From positions 186,001-250,000 of the forward strand of contig CAVTES010000004.1 of assembly GCA_963733885.1 (NCBI GenBank): a DNA stretch of 64,000 nt. Reading direction: 5' to 3'. Below, piece after piece: positions 6,969 through 16,499 of this stretch. The number at the start of each line of letters is the position of its first letter. The stretch's first letter is position 1. The DNA comes from JACVRW01 sp963733885. GTDB taxonomy: Bacteria; Actinomycetota; Thermoleophilia; Solirubrobacterales; Thermoleophilaceae. The position numbers were made by a program, and so were the translations under genes. Under the pieces are notes generated by a model that saw only the letters and a list, made by a program, of their open reading frames with translations, ran no database searches and was not told the DNA's origin.

Positions 6969-8876
6969 CTATCCCGTTCGAGCCGGAGCCGTGCGTTCCT
7001 GCCTCTCCGGGGTCGGGGCCCGCCCCCAGCGCTCGAACCACAGCGTCAAGGAGATGAGGCCCCACAGCTGGCGGCTGAGATCGGCGCGTCGCCCGACGTG
7101 CTCGTCGAGCAGGCGGCGCGGCACGTCGGGGCGCAGCAGGCCCTGGCGCGCGAGCAGCGAGGGGTCGAGCACCTCGCGGGCGAACGGCTCGAGCTCGCCG
7201 CGCAGCCAGGCGGCGGCCGGGATCGAGAAGCCCTGCTTCCTCGCGCGCAGCACCTCTGCCGGCACGAGTGGCTTGAGCGCGCGCCGCAGCAGTCGCTTCT
7301 TCTCAAGGCCGCGCACCTTGAGCCGTGCCGGGAGCGCGAGCGCGATCTCCGCGACGACCGCGTCGAGATAGGGCACGCGCACCTCGAGCGAGTGAGCCAT
7401 GCTGGCGCGGTCGGTCTTCACGAGCAGGTCGTCCACGAGGTAGACGCGCAGGTCGACGTCCTGCATGCGAGCGAGCGGCTCCGCACCCTCCGTCTCGGCG
7501 TACCGCTCGCGCCAGACGTCGAGCGGATCGAACCGATCCGGTGCACGCCTGGCGAGCAGCTCCGCGCGGGCGTCATCGGAGAAGATCTCCTTCCAGGCGT
7601 GGTGACGCTCGAGCGGCGGCAGCGCGGCGCCCGCGGCAAAGCGCTTTGCCCTGTAGTCGAAGCTCACCTTGGCGGACGAGCTCGGCAGCAGGTCCACCAA
7701 CGGGCGCAGGGCCGCGGCCGCTCGCCCGATGCGCGGCGCCAGCATGTCGGCGACATAGGTGTAGTAGCCGCCGAAGAGCTCGTCGCCGCCCTCGCCGGAC
7801 AGGACCACCTTGACGTGTTGCGAGGCGAGCTCCGAGACGAGATAGGTGGGCAGCGCCGACGAATCGGCCAGCGGCTCGTCGAACACCTCGGCCAGGCGCG
7901 GGAGCAGCTCGGCGGCGTCCGGGCGGAGGACCAGCTCGTGGTGCTCGGTGCCGTACCGGCGCGCCACCCGTCGGGCGAGCGACAGCTCGTCGAAGGAGCG
8001 TTCCCGGAAGCCGATCGAGAAGGTGCTCACACGGCCGGGGCTCTCCTGCGCGGCAAGTGCGGTCAACCCGGCGGAGTCCACACCCCCCGAGAGCAGCACG
8101 CCGACTGGGACATCCGCCACGAGATGTGCGCGCACGGAGTCCCGCAGGCGTTCCTGGAGCTCCGGCGCGAGCGCGTCCGCGCGCTCGTCGCGCAGAGCGC
8201 CCGCAGGCGCCGGCGTCGGCGCGGCGAAGCGTCGGATGTGCGGCTCGCCGTCCTCGAGCGTCAACAGGTGGCCTGGAAGCAGCTTCTGCACGTCCTGGAA
8301 AATCGTCAGCGGACCCGGGATCGAGTTGAAGGCGAGGAACGATTCGAGCGCACGCAGGTCGACCTCGCGCGTGAAGCCCGGTACCTCCATGAGTGCCTTG
8401 AGCTCGGAGGCGAAAGCCAGCTGCGGCCCCCGCCGCCACCAGTAGAGCGGCTTGATCCCGAAACGGTCCCGGGCGAGCAACAGGCGCCGGCGAGGGGCGT
8501 CCCAAAGCGCGACCGCGAACATGCCACGCAGCCGCTCGGCAAAGCCGAGGCCGTGCTCCTCGTAGAGGTGGACGATCGTTTCGGTGTCAGAGCGGGTGCG
8601 GACCACGTGGCCCGCCCGGCGCAGGCCCCGGGTGAGTTCGGCGTGGTTGTAGATCTCCCCGTTCTGTACGACCGTCACCGACCCGTCTTCGTTTCCGATC
8701 GGCTGGTCGCCGTGCTCGAGGTCGATGATCGACAGCCGCCGCGCCGCCAACCCGACCGGCCCGTCGACGAGGGCGCCGTGGGTGTCAGGCCCGCGGTGGG
8801 TGAGTGACGCGCTCATCCGCCCCAGCACGCCGGAGTCGGCGCCCTCCGGCGCCCACACACCGCAGATCCCGCACAC
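6969..8876 (-). CDS. asnB: Asparagine synthase (glutamine-hydrolysing)
   Basis: 635-residue AsnB-type enzyme. The GTG start is followed directly by the catalytic Cys (MCGICGV), giving the Ntn-type glutaminase domain (about 1-200). The synthetase domain has the PPi-loop SGGVDSAGL near residue 270. It converts Asp, Gln and ATP to Asn, or amidates another acceptor. It begins 2 bases after the sugar transferase stop. Location among glycan genes suggests an amidotransferase role in surface polymer modification, as often seen in exopolysaccharide loci, but that is inference. Confidence 0.93.
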   Translation of the reverse strand: MCGICGVWAPEGADSGVLGRMSASLTHRGPDTHGALVDGPVGLAARRLSIIDLEHGDQPIGNEDGSVTVVQNGEIYNHAELTRGLRRAGHVVRTRSDTETIVHLYEEHGLGFAERLRGMFAVALWDAPRRRLLLARDRFGIKPLYWWRRGPQLAFASELKALMEVPGFTREVDLRALESFLAFNSIPGPLTIFQDVQKLLPGHLLTLEDGEPHIRRFAAPTPAPAGALRDERADALAPELQERLRDSVRAHLVADVPVGVLLSGGVDSAGLTALAAQESPGRVSTFSIGFRERSFDELSLARRVARRYGTEHHELVLRPDAAELLPRLAEVFDEPLADSSALPTYLVSELASQHVKVVLSGEGGDELFGGYYTYVADMLAPRIGRAAAALRPLVDLLPSSSAKVSFDYRAKRFAAGAALPPLERHHAWKEIFSDDARAELLARRAPDRFDPLDVWRERYAETEGAEPLARMQDVDLRVYLVDDLLVKTDRASMAHSLEVRVPYLDAVVAEIALALPARLKVRGLEKKRLLRRALKPLVPAEVLRARKQGFSIPAAAWLRGELEPFAREVLDPSLLARQGLLRPDVPRRLLDEHVGRRADLSRQLWGLISLTLWFERWGRAPTPERQERTAPARTG

Positions 8877-8878
8877 GA

Positions 8879-9616
8879 CTAGATTGCCTCGCGCGCGCGC
8901 CGGGGCAGGTCGGAGAAGGTGTCCAGCACGACCTGCAGGTAGAGCCGCACGGAGCGGTCGGCGATGTACTCGAGGTCGTGGGCGAGCTTCTCCGCCCAGG
9001 TCATTTCGCGCGTCATCCGCATCTGTGCGAATCCGGTGATCCCGGGCGGCACCACGAGCCTCTGCCAGTACTGCGGAATCTCCGCGCAGAGCTGCTCGAA
9101 GAAAGCCGGCCTGATCGGCCGCGGCCCGACGATGCTCATGTCTCCGGCGAGCACGTTGGCGAGCTGCGGCAGCTCGTCTAGGTGCGACGCGCGCAGCAGG
9201 CGGCCGACGCGAGTGACCTCGTTGTCGGTCAGACGGGTGAGCTCGGCGCCGAGGTACGGCCCCAGCCGCTGCTCCGCGTCGGGCACCAGCGTCCGGAACT
9301 TGAACATCGTGAACAGGCCGCCGGCGCGCCCGACGCGCAGGCCGCGGTAGAGGACCGGGGTGCCCGATTCGATCCGGATCGCCACCGCGATCAGTGCGGC
9401 GAGCGGCGAGACCACCAGGAGCGCGATGCTCGCGATGGCCATGTCCAGCAGCCGCAGCACGATGTCCACCCGGAGCGGCACGTAGCCCTCGTTGGCCATC
9501 CGGCTGTAGCGCGCCGCAAGGCTCTCGCCCTCACGCGGCCGTGCCTCGGGCGGGGGCGCCACCACCGAGCTGAGGCGGCGAGGCGCCGCGCCGCGGCGGC
9601 GCCGGTGGTGGACCAT
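8879..9616 (-). CDS. Sugar transferase (undecaprenyl-phosphate glycosyl-1-phosphate transferase family)
   Basis: 245-residue protein of the bacterial sugar transferase (WbaP/EpsL catalytic domain) family. After about 50 residues comes one membrane segment (LDMAIASIALLVVSPLAAL), then the family core FTMFKFRTLVPDAE, RLLRASHLDELPQLANVLAGDMSIVGPRP and PPGITG. It transfers hexose-1-phosphate to the lipid carrier. The ATG shares one base with the upstream stop (TGATG). Longer in-frame extension upstream runs inside the DUF354 gene and is not used. Confidence 0.9.
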   Translation of the reverse strand: MVHHRRRRGAAPRRLSSVVAPPPEARPREGESLAARYSRMANEGYVPLRVDIVLRLLDMAIASIALLVVSPLAALIAVAIRIESGTPVLYRGLRVGRAGGLFTMFKFRTLVPDAEQRLGPYLGAELTRLTDNEVTRVGRLLRASHLDELPQLANVLAGDMSIVGPRPIRPAFFEQLCAEIPQYWQRLVVPPGITGFAQMRMTREMTWAEKLAHDLEYIADRSVRLYLQVVLDTFSDLPRRAREAI

Positions 9617-10626
9617 CACCGCGGAGTCTCCAGAATTAGGGAAGCCAGCACCTCCGGATCGCGGCGGACACGGCTTCCGTTCCCTTGCGCGCGCTTTTCG
9701 AGGGTGAGAGCGCGCGGGCTCGTCAGCGGCCGCAGCCGGCCCTCGCAGATGAGGGCCTCGTCGACCCCGCCGAGACGGCCCCCGTAGGTGGTGTACACCG
9801 GCGTGCCGAGCGCCACCGCTTCGCGGTTCATGGTGCCGCCGGCCGAGACCACGAGGTCGGCGCACGCGATCAGGCTCTGGGCATCGACCGCCTTGTCGGG
9901 CACGATCACCGACGGCAGCTCAAGTGAGCGGATATAGGTCCGCTGCGCCTCGGTGCGTGGGAGCACCACGGCGTGAGCGACCTCGTGACCTCCGACATAC
10001 CGCAGCACCTGCGGGAAGAGCTTGTTCGACTTGCGGTGGTAGAGGGAGACATCCGGTGGCGGCCGGATCACCACCGTGACCCGGCGTTCGTCGACGCCCA
10101 GGCGCCCCATGATCCCGCGATCCGGCTCGAAGTCGGCGAGGTAGTACTCCTCCTTGAGCCCGGCGTACTGCACGAGCTTGGGCGGCTCGGCTCCGTAGCG
10201 CCTGAGCCGCTCGGCCGGGATCCGGTCCGGAACCATGACGCGGCGGGCGAGCCGGCAGCCCACGTGGTGCTGCTGAACGGCGAACTCATAGTCGAACGTG
10301 TTCACCGCCGGAATGCGAAGCGAGGCGGCCGCCAGCGCCAGGTCGTTCGAGCCGTGGGCCACGGCGAGCTCGAAGGCGCCGCGGCGGGCGAAGCGGCGCG
10401 CGCGCCGGCCGCGCGAGAGCAGCGCCTGAAGCTTTCGCGACCGCGAGGCACCGCCGTGACGGCCGAACACCTGCGCCTCGATCCCATGCAGATCGAGCAG
10501 TTGGACTGTTTGGGCGTAGTCACGCGCGGTGACCTGGACGTCGTGGCCTTGGCGGCGCAGCCGCTCGATCACCGGCCGGAACACGAGGACGTGCGCCGGT
10601 GCCGTCATGTCCATCCAGATTCTCAT
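9616..10626 (-). CDS. DUF354 family glycosyltransferase-like protein
   Basis: 336-residue protein with the GT-B-like pattern of DUF354: N-terminal MRIWMDMTAPAHVLVFRPVI, a central AVAHGSNDLALAA segment, and the C-terminal donor-site region ADLVVSAGGTMNREAVALGTPVYTTYGG. Family members are predicted nucleotide-sugar transferases of surface polysaccharide clusters. Coupled by TGATG to the sugar transferase that follows. Substrate cannot be read from sequence. Confidence 0.82.
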   Translation of the reverse strand: MRIWMDMTAPAHVLVFRPVIERLRRQGHDVQVTARDYAQTVQLLDLHGIEAQVFGRHGGASRSRKLQALLSRGRRARRFARRGAFELAVAHGSNDLALAAASLRIPAVNTFDYEFAVQQHHVGCRLARRVMVPDRIPAERLRRYGAEPPKLVQYAGLKEEYYLADFEPDRGIMGRLGVDERRVTVVIRPPPDVSLYHRKSNKLFPQVLRYVGGHEVAHAVVLPRTEAQRTYIRSLELPSVIVPDKAVDAQSLIACADLVVSAGGTMNREAVALGTPVYTTYGGRLGGVDEALICEGRLRPLTSPRALTLEKRAQGNGSRVRRDPEVLASLILETPR

Positions 10627-10687
10627 GCCGGCCGCCGCGGCGGCACCGCCAATCTAGCGGCGCAAGCCGACAGAGGATGCACTCAGC

Positions 10688-11339
10688 TCACGCGTCCGGC
10701 AGCACGAAGAACGCGATCACTGCGTACTGGAGCGCCGCCGCGGCGATCACGAGCGCATGGAAGATCTCGTGGTAGCCGAACACGGACGGCGCGGGGTTGG
10801 GACGGCCGAGCGCGTAGACCACTGCGCCGGCCGTGTACAGGAGCCCGCCGCCGGCCACCATCGCGGCGCTTGTCACGCCCAGACCGTCAAGCAGGTCGGG
10901 GAAGGCGGCCACGGCCACCCAGCCGAGCAGCACGTACAGCACGGCCACCAGCGGCTTGGGGGCGTCGATCCACACCAGCTTGAGCACGATGCCGCCCAGC
11001 GCGCCGGCCCACACGACCACCAGGATCACCGTGGCCAGCGTCCCGTCGAGCACCAGCAGCGCGAACGGCGTGTAGGTGCCGGCGATCAGCAGGAAGATCA
11101 TCGAGTGGTCGAGCCGCCGCATCAAGCGGCGCGCGTGTGGCGTGGGCCAGGTCACCCGGTGGTAGAGGGCACTGGTCCCGAACAGCGCCGCCACGCTGAC
11201 CGCGTAGATCGCCGCGGCGACGGTCGGCTTCCCCGCCGGGGGCCGTGGCCACGAGGGCAGCCCCGGCGGCTAGCGAGAAGAAGAAGGTCCACTGGTGGGA
11301 GACGCCGCGCAGGCGCGGCCTCGGGGTGGGAGCGATCAC
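10688..11339 (-). pseudogene. Hemolysin III / PAQR family membrane protein, one-base frameshift
   Basis: Two adjacent frames together form one HlyIII protein of about 216 residues. The N-terminal frame starts GTG at 11339 (RPRLRGVSHQW, then a helix) and runs out of frame at a GGGGAAG run (11231-11234 on the + strand). The C-terminal frame resumes with PTVAAAIYAVSVAALFGTSALYHRVTW and keeps the PAQR His motifs (LDHSMIFLLIAGTYTP, YHEIFHALV). Removing one G restores continuity. The gene overlaps the fetB stop (GTGA). Either a real frameshift or a sequence error; see the cluster of similar cases. Confidence 0.75.
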
Positions 11340-12106
11340 GATGGCGGTTCTTTGAGCTGGTGGGCTGGCGTGAAGAATCCACGGTATCCGAGCGACACGG
11401 AGATCAGCGCCGCCAGCGCCACGCTGCCCAGTAGCACCCAGAGCAGGATCAACTGAAGGCGCACGGCGTCGATCGGCTCGGCGCCCGCGATCAGCATGCC
11501 GACCATCGTGCCGGGGAAGAAGACGATCCCGGTCGTCTTGGTCGAGTCGATCAGCGGGATCATCCCCGACCGCAAGCTGCGGGTGACGAGGCCGCGGGCG
11601 GCCTGACGCGAGGTGGCACCGAGAGCCAGCATCGCCTCGATCAGCGGCGCTTGGCCGTGCACCTCATCCGCGAGGCGGTTCAGCGCCACCGCCGCCGCCG
11701 TCATGGAGTTGCCGATCACCATGCCGCCGACCGGCACGAGGTACCGCGGCTCGGCCTCGAACACGCCGAGCACCAGAACCAGCCCGAGCGTGATCGCGGC
11801 GGCGGCGCTCAGCGCGAGCACGAGCGGTCCGAGCGCGCCGGGCACGGCCTTCGCCCGCGAACGAGCGGTGAAGGCGCCGAAGCCGACCATCACTGCCAGC
11901 AGCGCGGCGACGAGCCAGAGGCTGTCCGAGTCGAAGATCGCCTGGATCACGTAGCCGATGGCGGTGAGCTGCACGGCCGAGCGCAGGACCGCCACGGCCA
12001 GGTCCTGCTCGAGCTCCGCTTGCCGCCAGAACGAGACGCCGATCGCCAGCGCGACCAGCGCCAGGCTGGCGGCCACCTCCGTAAGCGAGATGTCGATGGT
12101 GCTCAT
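11336..12106 (-). CDS. fetB: FetB-type ABC permease (UPF0014 family)
   Basis: 256-residue membrane protein with about seven hydrophobic helices of the FetB/YbbM family, including the signature VGGMVIGNSMTAAAVALNR and PLIDSTKTTGIVFFPGTMVGM. In E. coli FetAB is linked to iron export and oxidative-stress resistance. The ATG at 12106 overlaps the stop of the ATPase gene (ATGA), so the two subunits are coupled. Confidence 0.9.
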   Translation of the reverse strand: MSTIDISLTEVAASLALVALAIGVSFWRQAELEQDLAVAVLRSAVQLTAIGYVIQAIFDSDSLWLVAALLAVMVGFGAFTARSRAKAVPGALGPLVLALSAAAAITLGLVLVLGVFEAEPRYLVPVGGMVIGNSMTAAAVALNRLADEVHGQAPLIEAMLALGATSRQAARGLVTRSLRSGMIPLIDSTKTTGIVFFPGTMVGMLIAGAEPIDAVRLQLILLWVLLGSVALAALISVSLGYRGFFTPAHQLKEPPS

Positions 12107-12711
12107 GCGCCGAGCTCGACCACGCGTTGGGCGAGCCGCTCCGCCTGCGCGCGCTCGTGCGTGACGAGCACGGTGGAGCATTGAAGCTCTGCGAGGGTCT
12201 CCTCCACCCCGCGCTTGGCGCGGTCGTCGAGGGCGGCAGTGGGCTCATCGAGCAGCAGCACCTCGGGATCGAGCGCCAGCGCACGAGCGAGCATGACGCG
12301 CTGCTGCTCGCCGACGGAGAGCCGTGTCGAGTCGCGCTCGGCGTACGAGGCGTCGAGCCCGGCGAGCTCCAGCGGGCGAAGCGGATCCACCTCCTCGCCG
12401 CGAAGGGCCGGTCCATACAGGACGTTCTCGGCCACGCTCCCAGGCAGCGGAGCGGGCAGCTGCGGCACCAGCACGGCGCGGCGGCGTACCTCGAGCGGGT
12501 CGAGCTCGCGGACGTCCTCCCCGTGGAACCGGACGCTGCCCTCGTCCGGATCGGCGAGGCGGTTCAGAAGCCGGAGCAGAGTCGACTTGCCCGACCCGGA
12601 TGGCCCGAGGACCGCGGTGGCGCCGGGCTCGATCGTCAGGCTCAGCCCGTCCAGAACCGGCCGGCCGTCGCGGGCGAATGAAACCCTGTCGAGCTCGAAG
12701 AGTGCGGTCAG
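12103..12711 (-). CDS. fetA: FetA-type ABC transporter ATP-binding protein, apparent CTG start
   Basis: 202-residue ATPase partner of FetB. Walker A is GPSGSGKST, signature LSVGEQQRV and Walker B EVLLLDEPTAALDD. No ATG, GTG or TTG exists in frame before Walker A. The only reasonable initiator is CTG at 12711-12709, giving (M)TALFELDRVSF, the usual N-terminus of this family, and overlapping the glyA stop as CTGA, just like the neighbouring ATGA and GTGA couplings. Starting at the first ATG/GTG/TTG instead would lose the nucleotide-binding loop. Confidence 0.85.
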   Translation of the reverse strand: MTALFELDRVSFARDGRPVLDGLSLTIEPGATAVLGPSGSGKSTLLRLLNRLADPDEGSVRFHGEDVRELDPLEVRRRAVLVPQLPAPLPGSVAENVLYGPALRGEEVDPLRPLELAGLDASYAERDSTRLSVGEQQRVMLARALALDPEVLLLDEPTAALDDRAKRGVEETLAELQCSTVLVTHERAQAERLAQRVVELGA

Positions 12712-13991
12712 ACCGTCGCGGGCGCCAGGTGCGGGTACAACGGGTAGCGCTCGGCCAGCGCTCGCGTGCGCTCGGACAGCTCCGCCCGCTTGCCGTCGCC
12801 GAATTCGCCGGTGAGCGACTCCCCGATGACCCTGCCGATCTCGCGGAAGTCGTCGACCTGGAGGCCGCGCGTGGCGAGCGCCGGCGTGCCGATCCGGAGG
12901 CCGGACGACACCGCCGGCGGACGCGGGTCGAACGGCACGGCGTTGCGGTTGACGGTGATGCCGACCTCGGCAAGGCGATCCTCGGCCTGCCGGCCGTCGA
13001 GCTCGGAGTCGCGCAGGTCGGCGAGCACGAGGTGCACGTCGGTGCCGCTCGTGAGGACGTTGACGCCTGCGGCGAGCATCTCTTCCGCCACCACCGCGGC
13101 GCCCTCGCGGGTGCGCCGCTGCCGCTCCCTGAACAGATCGGTCTGCGCCAGCTTCATGGCCACCGCCTTGCCGGCGATCACGTGCATGAGCGGGCCGCCC
13201 TGGTGTCCGGGGAAGACGCGCGAGTTGATCTTCTTCGCGTACTCCTCCCTGCAGAGGATCATTCCGCCGCGTGCGCCGCCGAGGGTCTTGTGCGTGGTGG
13301 TGGTGACGACGTCGCTGTACGGGATGGGGCTGGGGTGCTGCTCGGCGGCCACCAGGCCGGCGAAGTGGGCCATGTCGGTCATCAGGATCGCCCCGACCGA
13401 GTCGGCGATCTCGCGGAATCGCTGGAAGTCGAGCTGGCGCGAGTAGGCCGACCAGCCGGCGAGGATGAGCTTTGGCCGCGAGTCCTCGGCGAGCTGCTGG
13501 AGCTCGTCCATGTCGAGGCGCGAGTCCTCCGCGCGCACGCCGTAGGCGACGATGTCGAAGTAGAGCCCGGAGAAGTTGATCTTCATCCCGTGCGTGAGGT
13601 GGCCGCCGTGGTCCAGCTTCATACCGAGGATCCGGTCACCGGGCTCGAGCAGCGCCATGTAGGCGGCCGAGTTGGCCTGGGCGCCGGAGTGGGGCTGTAC
13701 GTTGACGTGCTCGGCCCCGAACAGCTCCTTGGCGCGGTCGATGGCCAGCTGCTCGGCCACGTCGACGTGCTCGCAGCCGCCGTAGTAGCGCTTGCCCGGG
13801 TAGCCCTCGGCGTACTTGTTCGTGAGCACAGAGCCCTGGCAGTCGAGGACCGCCTGGGGAACGAAGTTCTCCGAGGCGATCATCTCGAGCGTCGACTCCT
13901 GCCGTGCGGCCTCGTTGCGGAGCACGTCGGCGATCTCCGGATCGACGTCGGCGATCGGTTTCGTGAAGTAGTCGGACGTGAAGTCGCTCAT
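12708..13991 (-). CDS. glyA: Serine hydroxymethyltransferase
   Basis: 427-residue PLP enzyme interconverting serine and glycine with tetrahydrofolate. Motifs: EMIASENF, the folate-site NKYAEGYPGKRYYGG, and the PLP lysine in TTTTHKTLGGARGG. The start MSDFTSDYF at 13991 fits family length; an upstream in-frame ATG at 14024 would overlap the sua5 gene. Lies 19 bases after sua5, the common sua5-glyA neighbourhood. Confidence 0.96.
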   Translation of the reverse strand: MSDFTSDYFTKPIADVDPEIADVLRNEAARQESTLEMIASENFVPQAVLDCQGSVLTNKYAEGYPGKRYYGGCEHVDVAEQLAIDRAKELFGAEHVNVQPHSGAQANSAAYMALLEPGDRILGMKLDHGGHLTHGMKINFSGLYFDIVAYGVRAEDSRLDMDELQQLAEDSRPKLILAGWSAYSRQLDFQRFREIADSVGAILMTDMAHFAGLVAAEQHPSPIPYSDVVTTTTHKTLGGARGGMILCREEYAKKINSRVFPGHQGGPLMHVIAGKAVAMKLAQTDLFRERQRRTREGAAVVAEEMLAAGVNVLTSGTDVHLVLADLRDSELDGRQAEDRLAEVGITVNRNAVPFDPRPPAVSSGLRIGTPALATRGLQVDDFREIGRVIGESLTGEFGDGKRAELSERTRALAERYPLYPHLAPATV

Positions 13992-14010
13992 CGGGTTGAC
14001 CGTACCACCG

Positions 14011-14621
14011 CTATCCGAGGGCATCGCGAATCGCCCCGGCCGGCACGGCGCCCTCCCGCACGATCTCGAATCGTCCGTCCTCGTGGTAGGCGGTCAGGTC
14101 GACCACGGTCGAGGGGGTGCCGGGTAGCTCGCCGCCGTCGAGGATCAGGTCGACCCCGGCGCGGATGCGCTCGTCCACGTCGTCCACTCGCCTGGCCTCG
14201 GCCTCGCCCGAGGGTTGGCGCTCGACTGCAGGACCGGCCAGGGCATCGACCTCAGCGGCGCCAGCCTCCCGCTCAGCCGGGGCACTCTCAGGCCCAGCAC
14301 GTCCTGGTTTGGCTCGCATGCCAGTGGAAAGCGATGCGCTTCGTTCGGCACTAACAGGGTGACTCCGCCGGGGAGCAGTCGCTCCGCGGCGTTGCGCGTT
14401 TCGCTTGGAAGCTCGGGCAGCGCCTCGAGCGCGAGGTCCACGTCGAAGAACATCACAGCCGCGGGCCGGTCCGGGCGCCGGGCCTTGAGCCGGTAGAGCC
14501 GCTCGATGCCCTCACGCGAGTCGGGCTCGGTCGCGAGCCCGTAGACGGTATCGGCCGGGAACAGCGCCACGCCGCCGACCGCGATGCAGCGCTCGAAGGT
14601 CTCGACATCGTCACTGGTCAC
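14011..14621 (-). pseudogene. tsaC: Sua5/YrdC/TsaC threonylcarbamoyl-AMP synthase, one-base frameshift
   Basis: The enzyme makes threonylcarbamoyl-AMP for the t6A37 tRNA modification and is usually essential. The first frame from GTG at 14621 (good AGGACA site) gives ALFPADTVYGLATEP, the KARRPDRPAAVMFF loop and VLQSSANP. It is then out of frame until a second frame continues PSGEAEARR and STVVDLTAYHEDG. Total length is 611 bp, one short of 204 codons; adding one base in the GGG run at 14212-14214 (AAC CCN TCG GGC) restores a 203-residue protein. Most likely a sequence error, given essentiality. Confidence 0.8.
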
Positions 14622-14664
14622 TTGTCCTGCCTATAGCACGCAAAATCGACCACTCGTTGTCGGG

Positions 14665-15452
14665 TCATGGGGCCGATCCGACCGTTACGCGCTCGCGGCC
14701 GGCGAGGTCGCGCAGGGTCTCCGCGTCGCGCAGGAGGGCGCGGACCTCGGCGGCCTGGCGGGGGGCGTGCTCCAGGGCGAGCCGGGTGCCGGCCGCGGCG
14801 GCGCACAGCTGACGGATCGCGTCCAGGCCGTCCGGGCCCGAGACGAGCGCCTCGCGCGGCTCGTAGCGGCGGATCTCCGGGGCGAGCCCGTCCCACTCGT
14901 CCTCGCGCACGTAGGGGAGGTTCGCAAGCACGAGGTCGAAGCGGCCTGCGGGCAGCCCGGGCTCCACCGACACTCGAGCGGCAGACGCAACCGCGCCGTG
15001 TTGGCCCGCGCCACCTCCACGGCCGCGGCCGAGGCGTCCGAGGCGCTCACCAGCAGATCCGGTCGCTCGTCCAGCAGCGCGAGCGCAACCGCCCCCGAAC
15101 CGGTGCCCACGTCGTGGACCCGCGCGCCCCGAGGCAGGTCCAGCGCCACCTCCACCAGCAGCTCCGTCTCGGGGCGGGGGATCAGCACGCGCGAATCCAC
15201 CAGGACCTCGATGCGCCGAAAGCCGCGGCGACCGAGGATGTACGCCACGGGCTCGCGCGATACGCGCCGCCGGACCCGCTCGCCGATCACACGCGCTTGG
15301 GCGCCCGTTATCGCTCTGTCCGGCGACGCGTGCAGCACGGCTGCGATCGGCGCCGAGCGCATCGGCGATCAGAACCTCGGCGTCGAGCCGCGGCGTGGAG
15401 CATCCGGCGGCGGTCAGCGCGGTGACGGCCGCGTCGAGCGCGTGGCCGAGCG

Positions 15453-15456
<4 letters not shown>
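14665..15456 (-). pseudogene. prmC: PrmC (HemK) release-factor glutamine methyltransferase, two compensating frameshifts
   Basis: N5-methylates the GGQ glutamine of release factors, fitting its position right after prfA. The start is TTG at 15456 overlapping the prfA stop. Residues LTLGHALDAAVTAL to DALGADR are in one frame. A one-base gain near 15339 moves the reading to a second frame carrying REPVAYILGRRGFRRIEVLVDSRVLIPRPETELL and VGTGSGAVALAL. A one-base loss near 14960 returns to the first frame with GRFDLVLANLPYV. The net length, 792 bp, is a multiple of three. NLPY stands where NPPY is usual. Confidence 0.8.
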
Positions 15457-16495
<1,039 letters not shown>

Positions 16496-16499
<4 letters not shown>

